Shown piece by piece: positions 1 through 7,112 of a DNA stretch of 34,049 bases (position 1 is its first letter; each line of letters begins with the position of its first letter). The notes under the pieces are model-generated. The model was given only the letters and a program-made list of their open reading frames with translations, did no database searches and was not told the DNA's origin. The position numbers and the translations under genes were made by a program. The DNA comes from Clostridiales bacterium (GTDB taxonomy: Bacteria; Bacillota; Clostridia; Lachnospirales; Lachnospiraceae). The stretch spans positions 1-34,049 of the forward strand of contig DUQJ01000141.1 of NCBI GenBank assembly GCA_012837865.1, given 5' to 3'.

Positions 1-20
1 ATTAAGCAGGGATTAAATTT

Positions 21-614
21 ATGAAAATTAATTTTGAAGAGAAAAATAATAAAAAAATCAAAAAAGTAATAGTAAAAATTATATTTTGGGTTGTAGAAAT
101 TATAGCCGTTATTTTGTTGGCTTTTTTAATAGTAAATTATACTGTGGAAAAAACAGAAATGTCAGGCAATTCAATGGAAGAAACATTATATAATAATGAT
201 TCCATTATTATTGATAAATTTGTATATTTATTTAAATCACCAAAACGATTTGATGTTATTGTATTTAAACAAAATAACAAAGAACATAGTTACTATAATA
301 TAAAAAGAGTAATTGCTTTGCCTGGTGAAACTATTTTGATCAAAGATAATATAATTTATATTAATGGAAATGTAGTGGAAGAAGCCGTAAATGTTGAGCC
401 TATGATAAACTTTGGATTAGCAGCTGAGGAAATCATTTTAGAAGAAAATGAGTATTTTGTACTTGGTGATAATAGAAATAATAGTGAAGACAGTAGATTT
501 GCAAGCATGGGTAATATAGTGAAAAGCAATATTATAGGTAAAGCAAGATTAAGAACAAAACCATTTAATTTTATAGATAAGTTAAATAATATTAATAAAA
601 CTGAAAACAAATAA
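21..614 (+). CDS. lepB: Type I signal peptidase
   Basis: This 197-residue protein is a type I (Sec) signal peptidase that removes signal peptides from exported proteins at the outer face of the membrane. One membrane segment lies at about residues 16-40, with a lysine-rich cytoplasmic N-terminus, as in short Gram-positive SipS-type enzymes. The serine box MSGNSMEETL places the nucleophile at Ser51. The general-base lysine is Lys95 in the NIKRVIALPG box, and the conserved GDNRNNSEDSR box spans 149-159. Length is normal for the single-spanning Firmicute class. In related genomes this gene usually lies between rplS and rbgA, and rbgA follows here at once. The ATG at 21 is preceded by a modest purine-rich site (GCAGGG); nothing further upstream is visible. 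Confidence 0.95.
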   Translation: MKINFEEKNNKKIKKVIVKIIFWVVEIIAVILLAFLIVNYTVEKTEMSGNSMEETLYNNDSIIIDKFVYLFKSPKRFDVIVFKQNNKEHSYYNIKRVIALPGETILIKDNIIYINGNVVEEAVNVEPMINFGLAAEEIILEENEYFVLGDNRNNSEDSRFASMGNIVKSNIIGKARLRTKPFNFIDKLNNINKTENK

Positions 615-639
615 TAATAATTTGTTAGGAGGATATAAT

Positions 640-1515
640 ATGCATTTCCAATGGTATCCAGGTCATATGGCAAAAGCTAAGAGAATGATGCAAGAAAATA
701 TTAAATTAATAGATGTAATTATTGAGTTAGTAGATGCTAGGGTTCCGTTTTCCAGTAAGAACCCTGATATTGATAAATTAGCTAATAATAAATCACGTGT
801 TATTTTACTTAACAAATATGATTTAGCAGATGATATACAATCTGATAAATGGTATGAGTATTTTACTGATAAAGGTTTTTATGTTACTAAAATAAATTCA
901 AAATCAGGAAAAGGTATAAACCTTATAAAAGACATTGTTATGAAAGCATGTGCAGAAAAAACAGCTAGAGATAGAAGAAAAGGTATAATTAATAGACCCA
1001 TTAGAGCCATGGTTGTTGGTATTCCCAATGTTGGTAAATCAACATTTATCAATAGTTTTGTAGGCAGAGCATCTACAAAAACAGGAAACAAGCCTGGAGT
1101 AACAAAGGGCAAGCAATGGATTAGATTAAATAAGTATATTGAGTTATTAGATACACCTGGTATATTATGGCCTAAATTTGAAGACCAAGATATTGGACTT
1201 AAATTAGCATTTATAGGTTCTATAAGTGATAATATAATTCAAACATCAGAGTTAGCTCTACATTTAATCGTATTTTTAAATAAAAACTATCCTAAATCAT
1301 TAATAAAAAGATATGGAATAGATTCAGACATAGTAATAGATGATCTAAAAGGTGCCGGAAAAATATTAGAGAAAATCGCATATAATAGAAACTTTTTATT
1401 AAAAGGTGCAGAGCCAGATTATGAAAAGGCAGCTTATATCTTATTGGATGAATTTAGAAATGGGATATTAGGTAAAATAACTTTAGAATTACCAATAGAC
1501 ATTACAAAAGGATAG
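640..1515 (+). CDS. rbgA: Ribosome biogenesis GTPase RbgA (YlqF)
   Basis: RbgA is a circularly permuted GTPase needed for late assembly of the 50S subunit. The permuted motif order is visible: G4 NKYD at 58-61, G5-like NSKSG at 86-90, then G1 GIPNVGKS at 127-134 and G3 DTPG at 171-174. A C-terminal helical domain of about 100 residues follows. The frame is open from a TTG at 622, but the ATG at 640 is chosen. It has AGGAGG at 627-632 with a 7-base spacer, and it begins MHFQWYPGHM, the usual family N-terminus. The protein is then 291 residues, normal for the family. It sits between lepB and rnhB, a common Firmicute arrangement. Confidence 0.96.
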   Translation: MHFQWYPGHMAKAKRMMQENIKLIDVIIELVDARVPFSSKNPDIDKLANNKSRVILLNKYDLADDIQSDKWYEYFTDKGFYVTKINSKSGKGINLIKDIVMKACAEKTARDRRKGIINRPIRAMVVGIPNVGKSTFINSFVGRASTKTGNKPGVTKGKQWIRLNKYIELLDTPGILWPKFEDQDIGLKLAFIGSISDNIIQTSELALHLIVFLNKNYPKSLIKRYGIDSDIVIDDLKGAGKILEKIAYNRNFLLKGAEPDYEKAAYILLDEFRNGILGKITLELPIDITKG

Positions 1516-1522
1516 GTGAATA

Positions 1523-2359
1523 ATGACTACAAATATTGAAAACAATGAAAATACAATAGAAAAAATAGCTTTATCTTATAATATTGATCTTAAGAATTTG
1601 AATTTAAAAACAGTTGATGAAGTAAGAAATATTTTTGTTAAAGCAGAGATTAATGAACTGCCTTTGCTTTTAGATATATATATTAAGGATGTTAGATCTA
1701 GTGTACAATTAATTTACAAGCAATATTTTAAAAAATTAAATAATTATCATGATGAATTAATAAGAATTGAAAAAATGAAATATTTTGAAAAGAAATATTG
1801 TGATTATAAATACATATGTGGTATTGACGAGGTTGGTAGAGGGCCATTAGCTGGTCCAGTAGTTGCTGCAGCTGTAATTTTACCCAAGGACTGCAATATA
1901 TTATATATAAATGATTCAAAGAAGTTATCGGCAAAAAAAAGAGAAGAATTATATGATCAAATAATAGAGAAGGCTGTTTCTTTTGCAGTAGCAATTATAT
2001 CACCAAAAAGAATTGATGAAATCAATATACTACAGGCTACTTATGAGGCAATGAGAGATGCTGTTAACAAATTGACTGTTACACCCGATATATTATTAAA
2101 TGATGCAGTTATTATCAAGGATATAAATATTAAACAAGTAGGAATTATTAAAGGTGATGAAAAAAGCATATCAATTGCTGCAGCTAGTATTCTTGCAAAG
2201 GTTACTAGAGATAGAATTATGCTTGCATATGATAATGTTTTCCCTGGATATAATTTTGCTAGCAATAAAGGATATGGGTCTAATGAACATTTAGAAGGTA
2301 TTAAAAAGATAGGGCCTTCTTTAATTCATAGGAAAACATTTATTACAAAGTATTTATAA
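1523..2359 (+). CDS. rnhB: Ribonuclease HII
   Basis: RNase HII cleaves RNA in RNA-DNA hybrids and starts excision of misincorporated ribonucleotides. The catalytic domain starts near residue 97. The carboxylates are Asp102 and Glu103 in GIDEVGRGPLAGP, Asp194 in LLNDAV and Asp230 in VTRDR. The C-terminal FASNKGYGS and HRKTF segments also match the family. About 95 residues precede the domain; Bacillus RnhB has a shorter but similar N-terminal extension, and its job is unclear. The ATG at 1523 lies 7 bases after the rbgA stop and has AGGTGA just upstream. A type 1 RNase H is encoded at 11782-12255, so both classes are present. Confidence 0.96.
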   Translation: MTTNIENNENTIEKIALSYNIDLKNLNLKTVDEVRNIFVKAEINELPLLLDIYIKDVRSSVQLIYKQYFKKLNNYHDELIRIEKMKYFEKKYCDYKYICGIDEVGRGPLAGPVVAAAVILPKDCNILYINDSKKLSAKKREELYDQIIEKAVSFAVAIISPKRIDEINILQATYEAMRDAVNKLTVTPDILLNDAVIIKDINIKQVGIIKGDEKSISIAAASILAKVTRDRIMLAYDNVFPGYNFASNKGYGSNEHLEGIKKIGPSLIHRKTFITKYL

Positions 2360-2387
2360 AGAAAAACCATTAAAAAGGGTGATTAAA

Positions 2388-2678
2388 TTGATTAACAAGA
2401 AAAATAAATTCACTAATAGAACTGCTGTTGCTCTATCATATGATATAAATGATGATGCACCAAAGGTAATAGCTTCTGGTAAAAACTATTTAGCTGATAA
2501 AATTATTAATAAAGCTAATGAATTTAATGTGCCAATTCATAAAGATCCTGAACTTGCTAAAAATCTCTCGCAATTAGAAATAGGTTCGAACATACCGACA
2601 GAATTATATGAAGTTGTTGCAGAGGTTTTAATATTTGTAGATACTATGGATAAAATTAAAGGAAAAGTTAATGAATAA
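2388..2678 (+). CDS. Orphan FlhB C-terminal-domain-like protein (EscU/YscU/FlhB cytoplasmic domain family)
   Basis: This small soluble protein resembles the cytoplasmic C-terminal domain of the flagellar and type III export switch FlhB/YscU. It carries the TAVALSYD segment, PKVIASGKNYLADKI, the VPIHKDPELAK stretch, IPTELYEVVAEVL and a final IFVD. The membrane domain is absent and so is the self-cleavage NPTH motif: the corresponding position reads TNRTAVAL. Stand-alone FlhB-C homologues are known beside rnhB and yraN in Firmicutes (YlqH in Bacillus); their function is unclear. The frame opens with GTG at 2379. TTG at 2388 is preferred because GGTGA at 2378-2382 lies 5 bases before it, giving 96 residues; the GTG overlaps that site. 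Its 3' end overlaps yraN by 8 bases. Confidence 0.85.
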   Translation: MINKKNKFTNRTAVALSYDINDDAPKVIASGKNYLADKIINKANEFNVPIHKDPELAKNLSQLEIGSNIPTELYEVVAEVLIFVDTMDKIKGKVNE

Positions 2679-3024
2679 AAGAGCAATCGGAACGCAATAT
2701 GAATATTTAGCAAGAGAATATTTAATTGAAAATGGTTATACTATTATAGATAAGAATTATCGTTGCAAATTAGGAGAAATAGATATTATTGCAATGGATA
2801 ATGATTATCTATGTTTTATTGAAGTAAAATATCGGTTAAATTCTAATAAAGGTCATCCCGCAGAATCAATAACAGCAAATAAAATGTTAAGGATTACAAA
2901 AACAGCACAGTATTATATGATGTCTAATAAATATTCAACCAATATAAAATGTAGGTTTGATGTTGTCGCTATTTTAGCTGATAAGATAGAATTGATTAAA
3001 AACGCATTTGATGCACATTATTAG
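2671..3024 (+). CDS. yraN: YraN family (UPF0102) endonuclease-like protein
   Basis: This 117-residue protein belongs to the YraN/UPF0102 family, which has a restriction-endonuclease-like fold. The putative metal-binding residues are Glu36 and Asp38 in GEIDIIA, with Glu51 and Lys53 in FIEVKYR. The early RAIGTQYEYLAREYL segment and the later FDVVAI segment also match. Its cellular role is not settled; a Holliday-junction or DNA-processing role has been suggested for relatives. The ATG at 2671 lies inside the end of the preceding gene (8-base overlap) and is preceded by AAAGGA, which suggests translational coupling. Length is typical. Confidence 0.92.
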   Translation: MNKRAIGTQYEYLAREYLIENGYTIIDKNYRCKLGEIDIIAMDNDYLCFIEVKYRLNSNKGHPAESITANKMLRITKTAQYYMMSNKYSTNIKCRFDVVAILADKIELIKNAFDAHY

Positions 3025-3036
3025 TTAGGAGAGATT

Positions 3037-3894
3037 ATGTTTAAACTTAAAAACAATTCAAACATTAAAATAGATTTTAATAAAGAAGTACCTTATCTTG
3101 AATTTCCCATATTAAAAGATATACCATTTATTAATCATGGTTTTTCTACGAAATTAGGGGGTGTTAGTGAGGGAATATTCTCATCAATGAATCTTGCATT
3201 TATTTCGGCTGGTAAAGAGGATGTTAAAGAAAGTGTTATAAAAAACTACGAATTAATATCTAAAAGTATAGGAATAGATCCTCATTCAATAGTTGTTTCT
3301 AAACAATTACATAATACTAATATTAAAAAAGTAAGATTAGATGATATGGGTAAGGGATTATATAGGGAAACAGACTATGATAATATAGATGGTTTAATAA
3401 CTAATATACCTGGTATAAGCTTAGTAACAATCTATGCGGATTGTGTGCCTATATATCTAATAGATATTAAAACAAAAGCCATAGGTTTAGTACATTCAGG
3501 CTGGAAGGGTACAGTGAAATATATTTCATTAGTAGCTATTAACAAAATGAAACAAGAATATGGTACAAAGCCTAAAGATATTATTGCTGTAATTGGCCCG
3601 TCTATTTGTAGGGATTGTTATGAAATTAGTGAAGATGTTGCTAAAGAATTTAAGGAATCATTTATAGATAATAAATATAATATAAAAACTTTAATAAAAA
3701 AACAAAATGATAAATATCAATGTGATTTATGGTTAGCTAATAAATATGTATTACTAGAAGCGGGAGTTTCACCTAACAATATACATGTGTCTAATGCCTG
3801 TACTTCGTGTAATTCTAATGTGTTTCATTCACATAGAAAGACAAATGGTCAAAGAGGATCCTTGGCTGCGTTTTTGTCTATTAAAGAAACTTAG
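3037..3894 (+). CDS. pgeF: Peptidoglycan editing factor / multicopper polyphenol oxidoreductase-like protein (YfiH family)
   Basis: This 285-residue protein belongs to the YfiH/LACC1 family. E. coli PgeF prevents incorrect amino acids from entering peptidoglycan, and several relatives act on purine nucleosides. The three residues of the family's metal site are visible: His92 in KQLHNT, Cys136 in YADCVP and His153 in LVHSGWKG. The N-terminal HGFSTKLGGVSEG, the GPSICRDCYEIS segment and the C-terminal HSHRKTNGQRG also match. The ATG at 3037 has TTAGGAGAG just upstream and follows yraN by 12 bases. It appears to close the lepB-to-pgeF unit, because a likely promoter follows. Which activity it has cannot be read from the sequence. 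Confidence 0.92.
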   Translation: MFKLKNNSNIKIDFNKEVPYLEFPILKDIPFINHGFSTKLGGVSEGIFSSMNLAFISAGKEDVKESVIKNYELISKSIGIDPHSIVVSKQLHNTNIKKVRLDDMGKGLYRETDYDNIDGLITNIPGISLVTIYADCVPIYLIDIKTKAIGLVHSGWKGTVKYISLVAINKMKQEYGTKPKDIIAVIGPSICRDCYEISEDVAKEFKESFIDNKYNIKTLIKKQNDKYQCDLWLANKYVLLEAGVSPNNIHVSNACTSCNSNVFHSHRKTNGQRGSLAAFLSIKET

Positions 3895-3906
3895 GAACTA
3901 ATACTA

Positions 3907-3935
3907 TTGTACAATTTAACCATCTAATATATAAT
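3907..3935 (+). promoter_or_regulatory. Predicted SigA-type promoter for der-plsY-gpsA
   Basis: A TTGTAC box at 3907-3912 and a perfect TATAAT at 3930-3935 are separated by 17 bases, in the 89-base gap between pgeF and der. Transcription would start near 3942, leaving a leader of about 40 bases. This is prediction from consensus only; AT-rich gaps can mimic such boxes. Confidence 0.5.
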
Positions 3936-3983
3936 AGTTTTAAATAAAGAAGAAATAACTTCAATTTGAAAGGTAAATATAAA

Positions 3984-5306
3984 ATGAGCAAACCAATTGT
4001 AGCCATTATCGGAAGACCTAATGTAGGTAAATCCACGTTGTTTAATTCATTAGCTGGTGAGAGAATCTCAATAGTTAAGGATCATCCTGGAGTTACAAGG
4101 GATAGAATTTATACTGATATTACATGGCTTGATAAACAATTTACAATAATAGATACCGGTGGTATCGAACCAAATACAAATGATAAAATGTTGACATATA
4201 TGAGAGAACAAGCACAAATTGCAATAGATATTGCAGATGTTATAGTTTTCTTAGTTGATGTAAGGCAGGGGTTAGTTGATGCGGATTTCAGTGTAGCAGA
4301 TATGTTAAGAAAAGCTGATAAACCTGTATTGTTAGTCGTTAATAAAGTTGATGATTTTCAAAAATTCATGCCTGATGTATATGAATTTTATAATTTAGGA
4401 ATAGGTGATCCCATAGCAATATCTTCTGCTGGAAAACTAGGAATAGGTGATATGCTTGATGAAGTAGTTAAGCATTTTTCCAATACAAATCTTTCCGAGG
4501 AAGAAGATGATAGACCTAGAATTGCAATTGTAGGAAAGCCTAATGTAGGTAAATCCTCTATAGTTAATAAATTAGTAGGTGAAAATAGAGTTATAGTTTC
4601 AGATATAGCAGGAACAACAAGAGATTCTATTGATACTCCAATTAAAAGAAAAGGTAAAGAATATGTTCTTATAGATACTGCAGGACTAAGAAGAAAAAGC
4701 AAAATTAAAGAAGACTTAGAAAGATATAGTATAATTAGAACAGTGGCAGCTGTAGACAAATCGGATGTAGTTGTATTAGTTATAGACGCAGAAGATGGTG
4801 TTACAGAACAAGATGCTAAAATTGCAGGAATAGCCCATGATAGAGGAAAAGGTATTGTTATTGCAGTTAACAAATGGGATCTAGTTAAGAAAGATAACAA
4901 TTCAGTAAAAGAATATACAAATAAAATTAAAACCACATTATCTTTTATGTTATATGCTGAGATTTTATTTATGTCAGCAGAAACAGGACAAAGAATTGAG
5001 AAACTATTTGATATTATTGAAGTTATAATACAAAATCAAACATTAAGAATTCAAACAGGTGTATTAAATGAAATTATGACAGAAGCTACTGCATTGCAAC
5101 AACCACCAACAGACAAAGGTAAACGGTTAAAATTATTTTATATTACACAAGTTGCAATAAAGCCTCCTACATTTGTTATATTTGTAAATAGCCAAGAATT
5201 AATGCATTTTTCATATACTAGATATATTGAAAATAAAATAAGGGAAACATTTGGATTCGCAGGAACACCTATAAAGATTTTCATCCGTGAACGTAAGGAG
5301 AGTTAA
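3984..5306 (+). CDS. der: Double-domain GTPase Der (EngA), ribosome assembly
   Basis: Der is an essential tandem GTPase for 50S subunit maturation. The first GTPase domain has G1 GRPNVGKS at 10-17, G3 DTGG at 57-60 and G4 NKVD at 120-123. The second has GKPNVGKS at 184-191, DTAG at 231-234 and NKWD at 296-299. A KH-like RNA-binding domain fills the last 90 or so residues. At 440 residues it has the family's usual length. The frame is open from TTG at 3966, but the ATG at 3984 starts the standard MSKPIVAIIGRP N-terminus. AAAGG at 3969-3973 serves as the ribosome site at a slightly long spacing. plsY begins 6 bases after the stop. Confidence 0.97.
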   Translation: MSKPIVAIIGRPNVGKSTLFNSLAGERISIVKDHPGVTRDRIYTDITWLDKQFTIIDTGGIEPNTNDKMLTYMREQAQIAIDIADVIVFLVDVRQGLVDADFSVADMLRKADKPVLLVVNKVDDFQKFMPDVYEFYNLGIGDPIAISSAGKLGIGDMLDEVVKHFSNTNLSEEEDDRPRIAIVGKPNVGKSSIVNKLVGENRVIVSDIAGTTRDSIDTPIKRKGKEYVLIDTAGLRRKSKIKEDLERYSIIRTVAAVDKSDVVVLVIDAEDGVTEQDAKIAGIAHDRGKGIVIAVNKWDLVKKDNNSVKEYTNKIKTTLSFMLYAEILFMSAETGQRIEKLFDIIEVIIQNQTLRIQTGVLNEIMTEATALQQPPTDKGKRLKLFYITQVAIKPPTFVIFVNSQELMHFSYTRYIENKIRETFGFAGTPIKIFIRERKES

Positions 5307-5312
5307 TTAATT

Positions 5313-5933
5313 ATGAATATATTTATATCATTAATATTAGGATATGCATTTGGTTGTTTTTCAACAGGTTATTTTGTAGGTAAAATATATAAAGTGGATA
5401 TAAGGAAATATGGAAGTGGTAATTCAGGCACTACTAATGCGCTTAGAACATTGGGAAAAAGAGCTGGTATATTAACTTTATTAGGAGATGTTTCAAAAGC
5501 AGTTATACCTTTGTTATTAATAAAGCTAGTGTTTTTTAAAGATCAATCTAATACACAGTTACTTGCTTTATATACTGGATTAGGAGTTGTAATTGGACAT
5601 AATTATCCATTTTGGTTAAAGTTTAAAGGTGGTAAGGGAATAGCAACTACCGGTGGAGTTATGATAGCATTTGATTGGATAATGGTACCACCTGCATTAT
5701 TAATATTTGTAGGAACAATTGCTATAACTAAATATGTATCTCTAGGATCCTTACTTGTTTCTATGTTTTTTCCAATATGGATATTTTTCACTAATTCCTA
5801 TGATATACATATGTTAATAGTTGCATTAATATATACTGTATTAGCATTTATTAAACATATGCCAAATATTAAAAGACTTATTAATGGTACAGAAAATAAA
5901 ATAAATCAAAAGGTAAATATTAATAATAAATAG
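5313..5933 (+). CDS. plsY: Acyl-phosphate:glycerol-3-phosphate acyltransferase PlsY
   Basis: PlsY is an integral membrane enzyme that moves an acyl chain from acyl-phosphate to glycerol-3-phosphate, the first committed step of phospholipid synthesis in most Gram-positives. The 206-residue protein is strongly hydrophobic, with about five membrane segments. Two family loops are clear: GSGNSGTTNALRTLG near residues 34-48, and GHNYPFWLKFKGGKG near 95-109. The ATG at 5313 has AAGGAG about 12 bases upstream and follows der closely. gpsA, which makes the glycerol-3-phosphate substrate, follows by 17 bases; this pairing is common in Firmicutes. Confidence 0.95.
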   Translation: MNIFISLILGYAFGCFSTGYFVGKIYKVDIRKYGSGNSGTTNALRTLGKRAGILTLLGDVSKAVIPLLLIKLVFFKDQSNTQLLALYTGLGVVIGHNYPFWLKFKGGKGIATTGGVMIAFDWIMVPPALLIFVGTIAITKYVSLGSLLVSMFFPIWIFFTNSYDIHMLIVALIYTVLAFIKHMPNIKRLINGTENKINQKVNINNK

Positions 5934-5950
5934 TCTATAGGAGGTAATAT

Positions 5951-6961
5951 ATGAAGAAAATAACTGTTTTAGGTGCAGGAACATGGGGTTGCGCCCTAAC
6001 AATATTATTAGCTAACAATGGGCATGATGTAACTTTATGGTCTGCAATGGAATCAGAAATAAATAATATTGGCAATGATCGGAATAAGATTAAAGGACTA
6101 CCAGATGCAACAATGCCAAATCAAGTAAAATTAACATTAAATTTAGATGAAGCAACTAATGATAAAGATATTATAGTATTTGCTGTAGCATCACCTTATA
6201 TAAGACAAACCGCAAATAAAGTAAAAACATATATAAAAAACAAACAAATTATTGTTAATGTTGCTAAAGGAATAGAAGAATCAACTTTAAATTCAATGTC
6301 AGATATAATAAGCCAGGAAATCCCTCAAGCTGATGTAGCTGTATTATCTGGACCTACACACGCTGAAGAGGTTAGTAGAGGCATACCGACCACCATAGTT
6401 GTAGGTGCTAATTCTATAGAAACTGCAAAGTATATTCAAGATGCTTTTATGAGTGAAGTATTTAGAGTATATACCAGCCCTGACATCATAGGAATTGAAA
6501 TTGGAGCATCCCTAAAAAATGTTATAGCTTTAGCCGCAGGAATTGCTGATGGCTTAGGTTATGGAGATAATACCAAATCTGCTTTAATGACTAGAGGTAT
6601 TGCTGAAATTACAAGGCTTGGTATAAAATTAGGTGGTAAGACTGAAACATTTTATGGATTATCTGGTGTAGGAGATTTATTTGTTACTTGTACTAGTATG
6701 CATAGTAGAAATAGAAAAGCTGGATACTTAATTGGACAAGGCTTATCAATGGATCAAGCAATGAAAGAAGTTAATCAAATTGTTGAAGGCGTTTATTCTG
6801 CAAAGGCTGCATATGCACTTGCAAATAAAAATAATGTTGAAATGCCAATAGTTGAACAAATTAATCAAGTGTTATTTGAAGGAAAATCTCCAGATGATGC
6901 AGTAACTGATTTACTTATGAGAGATAGAACAAAAGAACATTCAGCTTTAGAATGGGATTAA
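5951..6961 (+). CDS. gpsA: NAD(P)+-dependent glycerol-3-phosphate dehydrogenase
   Basis: GpsA reduces dihydroxyacetone phosphate to sn-glycerol-3-phosphate for phospholipid synthesis. The N-terminal Rossmann motif is GAGTWG at residues 8-13. Later family segments are VNVAKGIE, LSGPTHAEEV and the LKNVIALAAGI helix with the catalytic lysine, followed by GYGDNTKSALMTRG, then GLSGVGDLFVTCTS and SRNRKAG. Length (336) is normal. The ATG at 5951 has AGGAGG at good spacing. It supplies the substrate of the upstream PlsY. A 14/15-base tandem repeat overlaps its stop codon, and a long inverted repeat lies downstream. Confidence 0.97.
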   Translation: MKKITVLGAGTWGCALTILLANNGHDVTLWSAMESEINNIGNDRNKIKGLPDATMPNQVKLTLNLDEATNDKDIIVFAVASPYIRQTANKVKTYIKNKQIIVNVAKGIEESTLNSMSDIISQEIPQADVAVLSGPTHAEEVSRGIPTTIVVGANSIETAKYIQDAFMSEVFRVYTSPDIIGIEIGASLKNVIALAAGIADGLGYGDNTKSALMTRGIAEITRLGIKLGGKTETFYGLSGVGDLFVTCTSMHSRNRKAGYLIGQGLSMDQAMKEVNQIVEGVYSAKAAYALANKNNVEMPIVEQINQVLFEGKSPDDAVTDLLMRDRTKEHSALEWD

Positions 6962-6986
6962 AAAACAAATATTAAAAAAACAAATA
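6958..6986 (+). repeat. Short tandem duplication across the gpsA stop
   Basis: TTAAAAAACAAATA at 6958-6971 is followed directly by a second copy with one extra A at 6972-6986. The first copy contains the gpsA TAA. It looks like a slippage-type duplication in AT-rich DNA; no function is evident. Confidence 0.6.
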
Positions 6987-6992
6987 AGAATA

Positions 6993-7021
6993 TCATAGAA
7001 TTAAATTGCCCTGCATATCTT
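6993..7021 (+). promoter_or_regulatory. Candidate SigE (mother-cell) promoter of spoIVA
   Basis: TCATAGA at 6993-6999 and CATATCTT at 7014-7021 are separated by 14 bases. This resembles the Bacillus SigE pattern, a TCATATT-like -35 and a CATACAAT-like -10 about 14 bases apart. SigE control of spoIVA is established in Bacillus. Transcription would start near 7028, about 85 bases before the gene. The match is partial and the call is tentative. A SigA-like TATAAT also occurs at 7070-7075, without a convincing -35. Confidence 0.35.
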
Positions 7022-7064
7022 TAACTATAGTAAAAATAAGGTTAAAAGTGTGTTAGGGCAATTT
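7003..7064 (+). repeat. 10-bp perfect inverted repeat between gpsA and spoIVA
   Basis: AAATTGCCCT at 7003-7012 is exactly complementary to AGGGCAATTT at 7055-7064, with 42 bases between the arms. A short T tract (TTTT) ends the right arm. It may be a long-loop terminator for der-plsY-gpsA or a structure in the spoIVA leader. The long loop makes a classic terminator doubtful. Confidence 0.45.
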
Positions 7065-7112
7065 TGCTCTATAATACCTCTAATCAAATTCATTTATATA
7101 AGGAGGGACAAA

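Noticed and set aside
356-673. A 105-codon reverse-strand frame across lepB and the rbgA start
   Set aside because: It would run through the rbgA ribosome site and start codon, and its sequence is a low-complexity complement of lepB.
4388-4936. A 182-codon open frame on the reverse strand within der
   Set aside because: It is antisense to a highly conserved GTPase, has no recognisable product, and its hydrophobic composition is what the complement of this AT-rich coding strand produces.
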